Below, one piece after another: positions 33,346 to 44,621 of a stretch of 64,000 bases of DNA. The position numbers and the translations under genes were made by a program. This stretch comes from Lycium barbarum (lineage: Eukaryota > Streptophyta > Magnoliopsida > Solanales > Solanaceae). The first letter of the stretch is position 1. Each line of letters starts with the position of its first letter. The notes beneath the pieces are model-generated. The model made no database searches. It was not told the DNA's origin and saw nothing but the letters and a program-made list of their open reading frames with translations. The DNA is taken from NCBI RefSeq assembly GCF_019175385.1, contig NC_083341.1:65257800-65321799 (forward strand), given 5' to 3'.

Positions 33346-34650
33346 TCATTCTAAATAACATTTCTTACATATAAATATTTTATCTTTGCCAGGGTACCAT
33401 TTACATAGAAAACATTGGTTACTATCTAATCCTCTGTTTCTTTCAAATTCATGATTACATTCTTTAGAGATATTTACTAACGTGTTTGCTCGTATTGCTT
33501 CTAAATCCAACTTTTCTAATCCTATTTCATTTAATAGTTCTTCTTCCTCTAAATCTGATGAGTTTGTTTTGGTTTTTTCTTCTGTGTCTAAACTTACTAT
33601 AGAATATATACTTTCATTATCAGACATATATTCATCTACATTTATTAAAGTTTCTTGGAAATCTTCTATTAACTGCGAATTTCTTGTTTTTTTTTTATTC
33701 TTTTCAGGCACGTATTTGCTAAATGTTCTATGCTTCCGCAAGTAAAACATTCTAATCTATTTTTATAATTTCTCTCTATTTTATATTTTCTAACATGTCT
33801 ATTTCTATCTAAATAAGGCTTTCTAGCTGATGATTTTTTAATATAATACTTTCTATATTTATTTATTTATTTTTATAATTATCCTTATCGTAACTTTGAG
33901 TTGTATATACTATATTTTTACAGAAACTCATTTCATTTTGTTTTAACTGTTTCTATATATGTATATGTGTACACTTTTCTTTTAGTATTTCCATTTTGTG
34001 TTGTATTTTCTGTCCTATCGAACATTTTGTATTTGGATGTTGCATTACTCCTTCTCTTTTATACCATCTATCTTCTATCTCTCTTCCTAAAGCTCCTGCT
34101 AATTTATTAAATAACTGTTTTTCTAATTCTTGATCAAAAGCATTTCTGCTAAATAGTACAATAAAAATACTCATTAAGAATTTCTTAATATAAAACCAAC
34201 TGCTTATACTTAATTGGTCTAGTTTTATTAATGCATCTCTTTGTAATATTATTAATCCACTATTTGGGTCTTCTCCTATAATTAAACTATGTAATTTATT
34301 TGTAAAATTATAGGGGTTTGGTCCCATGGCTACCAAAGCTTGAAATTCTTGGGGGAATTCTGACTTATATGCTTCCCATAATCCTTTTGTTGATTCTCCT
34401 AATTAAGTTTCCATATATATATATTCACACACATTTTTTCTGCGTCTGTATTATGATATGTTTTTATATAATCTGCTACTACTATTTCTTTTCAAAGATC
34501 TATTACTGAGTTTCACTTTTGGGGATCATGAGCTGCTATATTTAGTATTTTGCCCTTATTACCTCCTTCTTGTAACCTAATATGTTCTTCTATTGAGATT
34601 CTTTTTCCTATCGGTTTTATATTTCTGTGGCTATTTCTTGACCTATTCTA
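33346..34650 (-). pseudogene. Pararetrovirus coat protein with two zinc-finger motifs
   Basis: The capsid core is in 33,953-34,620: FPQEFQALVAMG, NFTNKLHSLIIGEDP, LQRDALIKLDQLSISSWFYI and FNKLAGALGREIEDRW. The first finger, CFTCGSIEHLANTC (C-x2-C-x4-H-x4-C), at about 33,710-33,752 is the RNA-binding knuckle of caulimovirid coat proteins. A frameshift in an A/T run at about 33,687-33,697 follows it. The next frame holds an acidic part and a second cysteine motif, CFLCKWYPGKDKIFICKKC (C-x2-C-x11-C-x2-C), at about 33,350-33,410. A polypeptide of this kind packages the viral DNA. Confidence 0.8.
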
Positions 34651-34968
34651 TATACTCTTCTTTTAGGTATATTTCCTGTACTAGTATCTACTATAATTGG
34701 TTGGGTTGTTCTTTGAAATGGGCTAGAACTAGATGAGGTATAAGTTGACTCCATTAATTCTTTTGGCTTATTATTGAGTCTAGTTCTGTTTCTTCATCAC
34801 TATCTTGTATTTCTGCTAAGATTTTATCAAAATTTTCTAATTTCTTTTTGGGAAATACTTTCCTCTGTGTATCCCCAATTATCTGTTCTTAATTCACATT
34901 TTTTGAAATGTTCTGTCGTTTCTTCTAATGTTAAACTTCCTAATTTATATCCTTTGCATTTGAGAGTT

Positions 34969-35312
34969 CTATTTATCCTTTTTATTAATTTCCCTTGTTT
35001 TTTCTAAGACTATGTCAACTTCAAAGTGTTCTTGTGTTATTTCAACATTCATAAATGTAGATTCAGTATCATTTAATGTACTTTCTTCATCTAGTTCTCG
35101 CTGAGTAGTATAGTTATAATCTATAAATCTAATTGAAGTTTCTCCTTTAGAATTGGTGAACATTAAATGAGATTCTGGTTTTAATATGTTTTTCTTATTG
35201 AAATCTTCTAAGTTTCATTCTAGTCCTGCATATTCTTCAGGATTTATCTTTACGGGGTTTATTAATTTTATTCCTCTATTTCCCATTACTTCTACTACAT
35301 CGTCTACTTTGA
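34969..35312 (-). pseudogene. Pararetrovirus linker between movement and coat proteins
   Basis: A 64-codon open piece (34,969-35,163), rich in glutamate and threonine, is preceded by pieces such as VDDVVEVMGNRGIKLINP up to the edge of the DNA transposon. Position and composition match the C-terminal part of the movement protein and the acidic spacer before coat protein. No catalytic motif is expected or seen. Confidence 0.55.
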
Positions 35313-36474
35313 GAAGTGATGAAAACACCCCTAAACTTGACATGGTTTCGTAGTTCAGTCCCTGAACTATTGCCAAACTTAAAAACACCCTGATCTTGGC
35401 TATCTGAATTTTAATTCACCTCCACGTTGCCACTAGGCACAGAAAGTGTGCACAAACACTTTCAGGCACATGGGAGACTCCACATCAGCTTTTTCTTTAA
35501 AAAACAAAATCAATATTTTTTACATTTCTTTAATTTTTTTTTCCTATTCCAACATCTAAATCATCCCCTTCATCCATTAAAAAGTATATTTTTTTAAAAT
35601 CAGAAAAAATATTTTTTTTCTAATGTGGAAAGCCCATTTTTTTAAAAATAAATCTGGACTAAATTTTTAGTAAAAGATCTGGAACTTTTTAAATCTTGAA
35701 AACTGAATTTTTAAAAAAACTGTGCGAAACCCGTTATTTTAAAAAAAAATCAGGAAAATTGATTTTGTTTTTATTAAAAAACCTGGACTTTTTTAAAATC
35801 TGGAAAACTGAATTTTTGATTAAAAAACCTGGACTTTTTAAAATCTGGAATACTGATTTTTTTAAGAATAAAGTGGAAAACTGATAATTTTTTTCTAGAT
35901 TTAAAAAATAATATAATTTTCTGAGATTATTATTTTAAAAAATGGGTTTTTCACATTTAAAAGAAATAATTCATATTTATATAAAACTCCAGTTTTAATC
36001 CACTATTTTCCAGTTCTTTTTTAAAGAAGTGTCTTAAAAAATCACTAAAATTTGGATTTTTTAGGACACTTTCAAAAAAATATATCATGTTTTCATATAT
36101 TTTTTTAAATCCATTTATTACAGATATTTTAATTAAAACTCTAGTTTTTCAATTTTTTTTAAATCAAATTTTTCAGATTTAAAATAAATATTCCATTGTT
36201 CCAGATTTTTTATAAAAAAAAAAATCAGTTTTACCATTTTTTAATAAAAAAGAATCAGTTTTACATTTTTCTAAAAAAATAATTTATCTATGTGGACGAC
36301 ACATAGGAGAAAATTGCCAACTGGACGGCGAATGCATTCTACTTGCCATGACATATCTACGCGGGGGTGAATTGAAATTCATTTAGTCAAGATCATGGGT
36401 GTTTTTAAGTGTGGCAATAACTCAAGGATTGAACTACGAAATCGTGCCAAATTTAGGAGTGTTGTCATCACTTC
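35313..36474. mobile_element. Foldback/MITE-like DNA transposon with about 110-bp terminal inverted repeats
   Basis: The left end GAAGTGATGAAAACACCCCT is the inverted counterpart of the right end AGGAGTGTTGTCATCACTTC. Similarity between the arms runs over about 110 bp (35,313-35,423 and 36,364-36,474) at roughly 80-85% by eye. The 940 bp between them are very AT-rich, with homopolymer A and T runs and repeated CTGGAAAACTGAATTTTT-type units, and no open frame for a transposase. It is a non-autonomous class II element inserted in the movement-protein part of the pararetrovirus. I could not identify a target duplication, so the superfamily is open. Confidence 0.85.
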
Positions 36475-37200
36475 AGCTAATTTGGTATTACTATTATTCG
36501 TCATTTTTCCTAAATATCCTACACACATTAATAAATTATTTCCATTACTCATTTCTTCATATCCTTTAGTCTGTATTCAAATTTTAATATTTTATCCAAA
36601 TTCTACTAAATTCATCCTAAAGTCTGGACTTATATAAAATATTTCTCCATTATTTGTCATATCTACTTCTGTTAATCCTATTATAAATTTCTTTAAATCT
36701 AACCATCTATCATCGCAGATTACAACCAATACTTTGGTTCCTAAGTTCTTTGTGGCTAATCCTTTTAATCCTATTACTATTAATCCCTTATGCATTAAAC
36801 TCTTTTTAGAATTATTTATTTGTCTTACTGATTCAGGATTAATTAGATTTATTGTTGTAACACTACTTTCTATGGCTGATAATTGTTCCTCTCTATAATG
36901 CCTATATAATTGTGCAGTACTTGAAAAATATCATATATTGTATAAGGTCTTTGGGTTAAGTAATCTTAACTGATTTTGCTGAAAATTTTGTATATCTCTA
37001 TTTATGTCTATTACCTCGTCTAATTGTTGATTTTCTTTTTGTCTTCTTCTAGTTAAAATTCATGACAAAATATTATTACCTATTCTATTATTTAGAAAAT
37101 TTACTCTAGGTCTTTCTTCGTTTGTTGGTCTTGATCTACTTGGAAGAAGGTCAATTTTTGCGGTTTTCTAACTATCTTAGCTCTTTCTTTTTGAGGTGTT
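36475..37200 (-). pseudogene. Pararetrovirus movement protein
   Basis: A 67-codon open piece (36,592-36,795) reads LVVICDDRWLDLKKFIIGLTEVD followed by FYISPDFRMNLVEFG. This matches the core of 30K-type caulimovirid movement proteins, which has an L-x-DxR aspartate and a later 'P-x-F/Y-x-x-x-L' strand. Upstream (36,800-37,180) the frames show ESSVTTINLINPESVRQIN and an arginine-rich N-terminus. It has several stops and is split by the DNA transposon at 35,313-36,474. This protein would enlarge plasmodesmata for cell-to-cell spread. Confidence 0.7.
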
Positions 37201-37202
37201 AT

Positions 37203-37466
37203 TTATACCCTTTTTAATTGTTCTATCAAATCGTCTACTTCTTTATTTCTTGTTATTTCTGTATTAATTATTACTTCTTTATCTTTAATGATTTTATCTA
37301 ATTTTTTGTTAACTTCTGATAGTACTGCTATTATCTTGTTATTCTGTTTTATTATTATTTGATCAGATCTGCCTTGAGGGACGTAATCTGTAAATCCTTC
37401 TGGTTTAGGCTGAAATTTAGTTGGTAATTGTAAAGCCTCTTTATATATTGAATCTAAATCATTCAT
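37203..37466 (-). pseudogene. Pararetrovirus ORF2 (small, virion-associated-protein-like)
   Basis: This 87-codon ORF starts MNDLDSIYKEAL; its ATG overlaps the TGA of ORF1 as ATGA. It has a proline-containing N-terminal half (FQPKPEGFTDYVPQ) and a charged amphipathic helix (IIAVLSEVNKKLDKIIKDKE), likely a coiled coil. In position and style it resembles the small ORF2/virion-associated proteins of caulimovirids. It appears nearly intact in length. The same ATGA junction is seen in the inverted fragment at about 40,290. Confidence 0.6.
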
Positions 37467-38690
37467 GAAAGAGAAATTTCTTTTAACGTTTCTATTGTCT
37501 TCTTTAATTCACTGATATCACTAGTTGAAACTTCTACTTGTTGTGTTATCTTTGCTACTAATTGGATTGTCTTTATCTCTAATTCTTTAGGCTTTTCTAT
37601 AATAGTTCTAATTAGTCTTTCTATTTCGTTCTTTGTAGGTAGTTTTTCTAGATTGAACTTATTATTTAAAAACTGAAATTTTCTATATATTTCTAATTCT
37701 TATGATTTTAAAAAATCGAAGTTTTGTTCTAATCTTTCTTAAATCTTGTTTTGTTTATTTTGTGAAGATTCTATTACATCCAATATTCTAGTTATATTTT
37801 TATTACTTTCTTGGGATTTTTCACTAAATTTTATTATTAAATCTACTAAGGTATTGTAGTGTTTATCTTCACTGTGTAATATATGTTCTCCGCTACTGAA
37901 ATTACACTTTATAAAAATATGGTCTTTTAGTATTCTATATTTCTTTTCTGGATATATTCTTAAATCTAAGTATTCTAAATTCTTTAATATACTATTATGC
38001 CTGATTTATCTATTATCCTAGTGGAATCCACACTTTATTTTCTTTTTTAAACTTATCTTTTTTTCTATTCTTTCTATATTGTCTTTTATTCCTTTTAATT
38101 TCCAGTTTATGACAGATATTGTATTTTCATTTATAATACTTTGTAAAACTCTATTTACTATTAATGATGATACTTCTTGTGTATTTATTACTTCTAAAAT
38201 GGCTTTCAAAGCTTTTTTCTATTTTCTTAAGCTCTCTTCTACTTTCTATACCTCTATTTAGATACCAGTAATTGACAACTATATGTTTAGCCAATGGGTG
38301 TTGTTTCATATAGGGATGATTAATATGGTTTAAAGCGTGTTAGTATTTGCTTCTTAGAGGACTTTCTAGATTTTATATATCCTAATAATCTATTTTCTAA
38401 TCCTAATATTATATATATTAGTTCTTGTAGCCTTGGTTGGTTAGTCTTAGAGTTACTTAATCTACTATATTCTGGGTATAGCCTATTTAATTCATTTTTT
38501 ACTTCTAGATAGGAATCCGGCGTGTATTATCCTAAGAGAATATATCTTACTTTCTATTTTATAAATCTTTTATATTCTTATCCTCACTGTATTTCGTCTG
38601 TTGGCCCGTATATTTCCCAAAGAAGGTAGTTTTTGAAGTTTAAAACTTCTATATTATTTTCTAATTCTAACTGATGATTCATGTCTAAAT
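37464..38690 (-). pseudogene. Pararetrovirus ORF1, coiled-coil-rich
   Basis: Reading begins near 38,685 (MNHQLELENNIEVLNFKNY) about 150 bp downstream of the primer site and continues with stops and shifts to 37,464. Recognisable pieces are a helix with charged heptads (LKGIKDNIERIEKKISLKKK, 38,018-38,209), a part around 37,690-37,830 rich in glutamine, asparagine and lysine, and the last helix ending in ISLS*. No enzymatic motif is seen. In solendovirus-like genomes the first ORF is of unknown function. Confidence 0.5.
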
Positions 38691-38835
38691 TATTTACATA
38701 TTTTATTAGTGTCTTTCTAATTTTTCTAGTACTTTTGATTTTTTTGAAGGGTAAGATGTGCAATAAGATAATGAAATCTTATATATTTGGTAAAACTATG
38801 TTGTCTCATAGAAAATATGGTCCAAAGTTTTTTTA

Positions 38836-38847
38836 GCTCTGATACCA
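38836..38847 (-). other. Pararetrovirus primer binding site (initiator-Met tRNA)
   Basis: Minus strand TGGTATCAGAGC, marking the start of minus-strand DNA synthesis and position 1 of caulimovirid genomes. It is preceded (plus reading) by a T run. A matching environment (GATACCAATGTGGAGG) is found at about 40,495 in the scrambled copy. Confidence 0.85.
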
Positions 38848-39548
38848 ATATAGAGGGGAGATATTGAAAATCAAAAATATAATTTTAAAAAGTTTTGGAT
38901 GACGGTTGTGTATATCAAATTTTAACAATTCTACTCGGTACTTCCTCACTCCTTAAATATATTTTCATCGTGTATTTGTCTTTATATTTCTAAGTTTCTG
39001 TGTTTTCTCTCTTTTTTTAACCTGTAAATAAAGAATTTACAGGTTAATCCATCGAGTTTATTAAGAATGTTTTTGTTCTGTAGAACCTTTATTTGTCTGA
39101 ATATTTCTAAGTTTGTATGTTTTCTCCCTTTTTTTTATATGTATGTTGACTTAGTCCAGTTAGGACAGGACTCTTCTTACTCTGTTCATCTCTTTCTCTT
39201 AACCATTGTTCTTAATAACTCTTGTCTTTAACCACACCCCGAACATGGCCAACATTTCATCATTTATAATCTGGACATTTTCAAGGCCTTTCGAAACCTA
39301 GAAATTTAAAGGTTAATCCATCGAGTTTATTAAGAAATTAAGAGAATAACTATATACTAACAGTAATGAATCCATAATAACATCAACTTGCTCAAAACTT
39401 ACTTAAACATGGATTTATATAATGTAGATTTTTACAAAAAGAAAACTAATAATGTACACAAATGGGAGAGTAATATAGAAATATAAGTTGAAATATAAAA
39501 ACTTACATGACTTAAAGATGGAGATCGGCTTCCCTTTCGGGGAACCTC
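38848..39548 (-). other. Pararetrovirus intergenic/leader region
   Basis: No ORF is present. It contains a direct repeat of TTTCTAAGTTT and a following TTTTCTC tract (about 38,988-39,020 and 39,104-39,136), and the palindromic ACCTGTAAATAAAGAATTTACAGGT (about 39,022-39,046). The motif ATCCATCGAGTTTATTAAGA occurs twice (about 39,047 and 39,317). In a caulimovirid this is where promoter and leader lie; no TATA box is called. Parts recur inverted at 39,788-39,900 and 40,352-40,420. Confidence 0.6.
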
Positions 39549-39788
39549 AAAATCGGCTTCCTACACTTGAAAACTTATTCTTAAAACTGTTACTATTTTT
39601 ACAAGAAAGGTTTATATTACAAAGTTGGGAATTTGGAAGATGATTTTGGCATTGGTGAAAAGAAGGGGAATAGTAGCAGTTATCACCAATGCCCAAAATC
39701 ATCTTCCAACTTCCCAACTTTGTAATATAAACCTTGTAAAATAGTAGCAGTTTCAAGAATACGTTTTCAAGTGTAGGAAGTCGTTTTA
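39549..39788. repeat. Large hairpin: about 110-bp inverted repeat with 24-bp loop
   Basis: Left arm about 39,549-39,658, right arm about 39,683-39,788, loop 39,659-39,682. The arms match almost throughout (for example TTTATATTACAAAGTTGGGA on the left against its complement on the right), with a few mismatches and a short indel. Outside it the inversion continues with a gap: 39,316-39,382 pairs with 39,788-39,860. It is the centre of a head-to-head arrangement of pararetrovirus leader sequence. Confidence 0.9.
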
Positions 39789-40985
39789 TGGTTATTATGG
39801 ATTCGTTACTATTAGTATATGGTTATGTTCTTAATTTCTTAATAAACTCGATGAATTAACTGGTAAATTCCTTATTTACAGGTTAAAAAAAGGGAGAAAC
39901 CATAGAAAATTAGAAATAATAAATTTTAGTGAAAAATCTCAAGAAAGTAATAAAAATATAACTAGAATATTGGATGTAATAGAATCTTCACAAAATAAAC
40001 AAAAGAAGATTTTAGAAAGATTAGAACAAAACTTTGATTTTTTAAAATCACAAGAATTAGAAATAGATAGAAAATTTCAGTTTTTAAACAATAAGTCCAA
40101 TCTAGTAAAACTACCTACAAAGAATGAAATAGAAAAGACTAATTAGAACTATTATAGAAAAGCCTAAAAAATTAGAGATAAGACAACCCAATTAGTAGCA
40201 AAGATAACACAATAAGTAAAAGTTTCAACTAGTGATATCAGTGAATTAAAGAAGACAATAGAAACGTTAAAAGAAATTTCTCTTTCATGAATGATTTAGA
40301 TTCAATATATAGAGAGGCTTTACAATCAACAACTAAATTTCAGCCTTACCAGTAAGAAGAGTCCTGTCCTAACTGGACTAAGTCCAGTTATTGAAAAAAA
40401 AAAAATTAAAAAAGGGAGAAAACACAGAAACTTAGAAATTTGGTAAAACTATGTTCTCTCATAGAAAATATGATAAAAAATATAACTAGAATATGATACC
40501 AATGTGGAGGGGGAGATATTTTTCCATAGGAAGTAGTGTTACAACAATAAATCTAATTAATCCTGATACCAAGTATTAGTTGTAATCTACAATGATAGAT
40601 GGTTTGGATAAAAGTATTAAAGATAAAGAAGTAAGAAATAATACAGAAATCCAAGTTTTATGTTACATAATAATGGTGAATCTTTGCTCACTAGAGATTG
40701 AGTAATTTTCTTAAAAAATATTACTCATACACCAGTACAAACGATAAAAACTGAAACTAAAATAAGAAATAGAAAAATCTAGACCGCAGACCAGGTAAAC
40801 CTGCAAAAGAAAAAGGATAAGTACTGTGAAGACTGTAAAGATAATAAAACATGCTGTAAAATAAAAACAAAATCAAATAATTTATTTTTAGAAGACAATG
40901 AAGACAGATAGTTATACACATAGTCCTAGAAACAAATATCCAGATAAAAAATATTTGTACAAATTTAAGAAAACTTCAAATATGA
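39789..40985 (+). pseudogene. Scrambled inverted fragments of the pararetrovirus
   Basis: In plus orientation 39,900-40,350 matches the complement of about 37,400-37,830 (end of ORF1, ATGA junction, start of ORF2). Pieces at 40,352-40,420 match leader, and 40,430-40,520 matches 38,780-38,870 in the same orientation as the main copy. Then 40,524-40,610 matches the movement-protein region, about 40,620 matches ORF2, and 40,650-40,930 matches the complement of 32,480-32,700 (protease/RT spacer). The collinear order is lost, so this is a rearranged junction. The right edge against the Ogre LTR is approximate. Confidence 0.75.
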
Positions 40986-41411
40986 ATCAAGCAGTGGTTT
41001 CAAATGTAAATATTGGTCCTTAGAGACATGAAGTAGGCAGGACTATAGCAGCATCAAACTGACAGGGAAGATGCACAATTAACTCCCAATTTCCTCCTCA
41101 TCTTTTAAACTTTCCTTTACCCCTCAAGTGTTTTAAGTTAAACAGACTTCTCAGTAGGCATTTAGCAACATTTCTACATATAGAACTTAGAATAAGGTCA
41201 TGAATCAGGCAAGAAAGAGAAAAGTCAAATTAAGAACAAACAAACAAAGCTTTAATCTTTTCAAAATGTTGACAGTTTTTCCTTTTTTAAACTGCTGCAA
41301 CCAACACAACATAGTCTAGACACAAGCTCATAATCTTGAACTAACACCTATTCAATCATGTTTTAAAGATGGAAAAACTCCAAATTTCAAATGTCACAGA
41401 AACAGTTTTAA

Positions 41412-41431
41412 GGGGGGGGGGGGGGGGGGGG
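41412..41431. repeat. G20 homopolymer
   Basis: Twenty consecutive G on the plus strand inside the Ogre 3' LTR. Such runs are unstable and often miscounted in assemblies. Confidence 0.9.
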
Positions 41432-43938
41432 ACAAGATAAGCAAACAAACCATTTCATTCTCAAAAACGTTTTAAGAACCAGTTTTACCTAAAACACAGG
41501 TAAAAAATCTCTTCTTCACTTTTCAAACCAGTCTTGGGTCCCAAAAACCAAATTATGATACACATTAGATAAGCCTTTGAGTAAAACAGCTAATTCTTGA
41601 TTCAATTTGAACCTTTAATTACTTAACAAGGAATCACAAGAAAGCAGTTTTGACATAGAACCAATCATTACCTAACCTTAAAATTTTCAGATTTGGAAAA
41701 TAGGAAAAATGCAAACTACAAAATAATTATCAATCATGGTCCATTAGCCTTAAATCAAACAGGTTCCCTCTTTTAAAATTTCAGTCTTAGATAACCAATT
41801 ATCACATAAAAGGTTCATTTTCTTCCAAGATTGTAAAATTTACTCAAAAACAGTGTACAAGTGGAAAGTATGGACATGTCATATCACACAAAGATGTATT
41901 TTAAGCCAAATTGACCATGAATGGTCTAAACAGTATCTCAATAAGGCTGATAAGGAGCATAGTCTAGCTTAGGTATGTCATAAGTTATGATTCCCACATC
42001 ATGAGTCACACAACAAAAGTATCTCCAAACAAGTAACCCAACAGTTCAAGAAAATCTAAAGTGAATTCATACAGGGTACATGGTACTCATCCTATGATCA
42101 TCAAAGGCAAATGGTGATCAACACAGTCAAGGCAAAACACAAAAAGGAAAAATGGACAATACACATATTGAAGCTTATTCTAAAAAAGAAAGAGAGGTAA
42201 ACTGAACTAATAAGGGAAACACATGATTTCTAAATCACTTCTTAACTCAATTCCTAAGCCTCTTAATATTCAATCTTATAGTACTAAATGTTTTAAAGCT
42301 GTGATCAAGCTAATTAGACTTAAAAGAAAACACATTATGGAACAAGTAAGTTTGAACACATATAAGACACACAAAGAAGGGAAAAAAACAACTTCTACAA
42401 ATTCAGGAATCACATTCAACTTTAACACTGGTTTGAACCCCCTTATGACTCAAAAGATTTCAAACAGTACAAGCACTGGAAGCAAAGGGGCAATTCTAGC
42501 CTATTTAACTTTTAATCTTTCAATGTTTCTGGACATGGAACAAATGCAAGACCATACAGAGGCTCACAAGACTACAATTTAGCAAACAGGTTCCAAACTC
42601 TAGCTTTAACATTACTTAGTTGGTTACAGAATCTCAAAACCTCATAAACCACACTCAGATGCTAGACACACCTTCTTTGAACTATCTTGACAAAGTTAAG
42701 AATTAACAAAGCATCCAAGTTTTCATTTTTAAACTCTACCTACATTTAGACAGTGGTTTAGAACTTCAAAATCCTCAAATTACATCTCAAGAACAACTCC
42801 TACTTTTAAAATCATTTTTTCCTGGCAAAGCAAAAGGCTAACAGATTACAAATCAAGCTATAAGTCCTTCAATCAAGTTAGTAGTTTTAAAGTCAAGAAT
42901 GACTTGCAAATTCTGTTTTCACACTCAAACTCATGCAAGACATTCGAATTTTCATAAATTGCAATTAAACTTCAACCAAACTCCAGGATCTGTTTTCAGA
43001 AAGAAACTCACTTATTTAAAACAGGTTTTAACGTTCTTGGAAATAGTCATGTAGTTCTAAATAAGTCAAGCTATTGAAACAAATACACAGTTACCCAAAA
43101 ATGAAGGAAAGAAGTCCCTTTTTATACTTGTGACTAAAACAGGTTAAAAAAGAAAACATTTTTGGACTTAAAGGTGTTTTTACTTAATCATATTTTCCTT
43201 TCAAACCTTCCAAATTGTTTTCCAATCTAACTTATAATTTCAAACCATCAAACAAAGTTTAAGGAGATATAAGAGTACAAACTAAAATAGATTTTCAACC
43301 AACTAATATTATTTAACAAGAAACATTAAAAGTAACTAACTTAGACCAAAAATATCAAACTCTACTTAACTTAGTGTCAAAAATCCTAACCTAAACTATC
43401 TTTTCTTCATTTTTTATTAATTTAACCAACTCAAAGTTACTTAACATTATCTAAGTTTAAGCTTCCTAACTCATTTTTCAATTTCAAACCACAAAAGGGA
43501 CACAGAATGCTCACTTAATCATTAAAATAGAATCAAACTAATATGTAATCATTTTTTCTAACTAACAAACATCACAAACAATAGATAATCATATCTTGAA
43601 CTGAAAACAAGGATGGAAATAAGATTTTACCTTTTGTTGGGGAAACCTAAAGATCAAAGGAGAGATTGAAATCCAAAGCTTCAACACTAACCAAGTCCTT
43701 AATACCTTCCTTCAATTTTTAGAAAATAGTTTTGTATCTTTTAAGTAGTATAGGTGATAAAGTAGTGTATCTTAGTATTTTCTATTGTGTATTGTAGTAT
43801 GTAAGATAATAAGCTTAGTATATTTTTTAGGGTATAAAAAAAATCTCTCCCTAAAATGATGACAAGACTTTCTATATATAGGCAAATTCAAGGGTTTTTA
43901 GGGTAGAAAGGGTAGGGTATGTCCTTCAAAATAGAAAT

Positions 43939-43955
43939 CCCCCCCCCCCCCCCCC
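43939..43955. repeat. C17 homopolymer
   Basis: Seventeen consecutive C on the plus strand in the Ogre 3' LTR; complementary in type to the G run at 41,412. Confidence 0.9.
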
Positions 43956-44604
43956 TAATCTTCAAAATTTTGAATTTCAGGCAAAATACGATAAGGGATT
44001 TTTGCAAAATTGTACAAATAGTACCATTATCCAAATCAGAAAATGTACACCTCACAATACAAACTAAAATCCAGCCAGATTGTGCCAAATATCCAACTCA
44101 AAATCCCTAAAATTCTGAAAATAACTGAATAGTATACAGGACAAAGAAAAACAAGTCAAACGGTAACAAATAGTATTAAAACAGATAAGAGTCCTAAAAA
44201 TCATACTCGAATTGGACGAGGTTTCCAGGGAATTTCCCCTAGGTCATGTTCACGTGTGGTAGAATGCATAAGATGGCCAAGGACTCGAGGTCCCGCCCAT
44301 GAAAACTCTACTATGAACATAGCCTGAGTAACACCCTAGAATTAATTGATTTTAGGGACAAACATACGAATTTTAATCGAATTAAACTTGGTAATCGATA
44401 GAACAAGGGGTGAGGATTAAAATCCCCCCAAAAATCATATCCAAAAAGACCATGGAGAAGGCTGTAATAGAACTGTGAGGAAACCCTAAGTCAGTCGCCA
44501 TTATAGCCTCAAAGGGAAGAAGAAGGGAGGTTGGGTGGTAAATGAAAAGTGGGGGGTGGAATGTTTATTTTGATAAACTTCCGCCCCCTGATTTTTTAAT
44601 AAGT

Positions 44605-44621
44605 CCCCCCCCCCCCCCCCC
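44605..44621. repeat. C17 homopolymer
   Basis: Seventeen consecutive C on the plus strand, about 480 bp from the start of the Ogre LTR. Confidence 0.9.

Larger units (their letters stand above)
27580..40985 (-). mobile_element. Endogenous pararetrovirus (caulimovirid), degenerate, solendovirus-like layout
   Basis: From about 38.85 kb downward the minus strand holds an initiator-Met primer site, ORF1, ORF2, movement protein, coat protein, protease, RT, RNase H and a viroplasmin/TAV-like ORF. That is a complete caulimovirid gene set. The separate ORF1/ORF2 ahead of a movement-protein-first polyprotein and a downstream TAV fit tobacco vein clearing virus and related endogenous copies of Solanaceae; genus is inferred from layout only. 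There is no integrase, as expected. Every gene has stops or frameshifts, and a DNA transposon, a solo LTR and an LTR element have inserted. Beyond 39.8 kb are inverted fragments of the same virus. It cannot be functional as it stands. Confidence 0.85.

Noticed and set aside
28019..39000. A replication-competent endogenous virus
   Set aside because: Every gene has stops or frameshifts and three transposable elements have inserted. The copy cannot be expressed as a functional genome.
39549..39788. The large hairpin as a microRNA gene or small MITE
   Set aside because: The arms are continuous with inverted pararetrovirus leader sequence on both sides, so an inverted viral junction explains it better. 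No TA or other target duplication was seen.
42223..42582. A 119-codon plus-strand frame in the Ogre 3' LTR
   Set aside because: The composition is that of the AT-rich LTR, no protein family is recognisable, and it is isolated on the antisense strand of the element.
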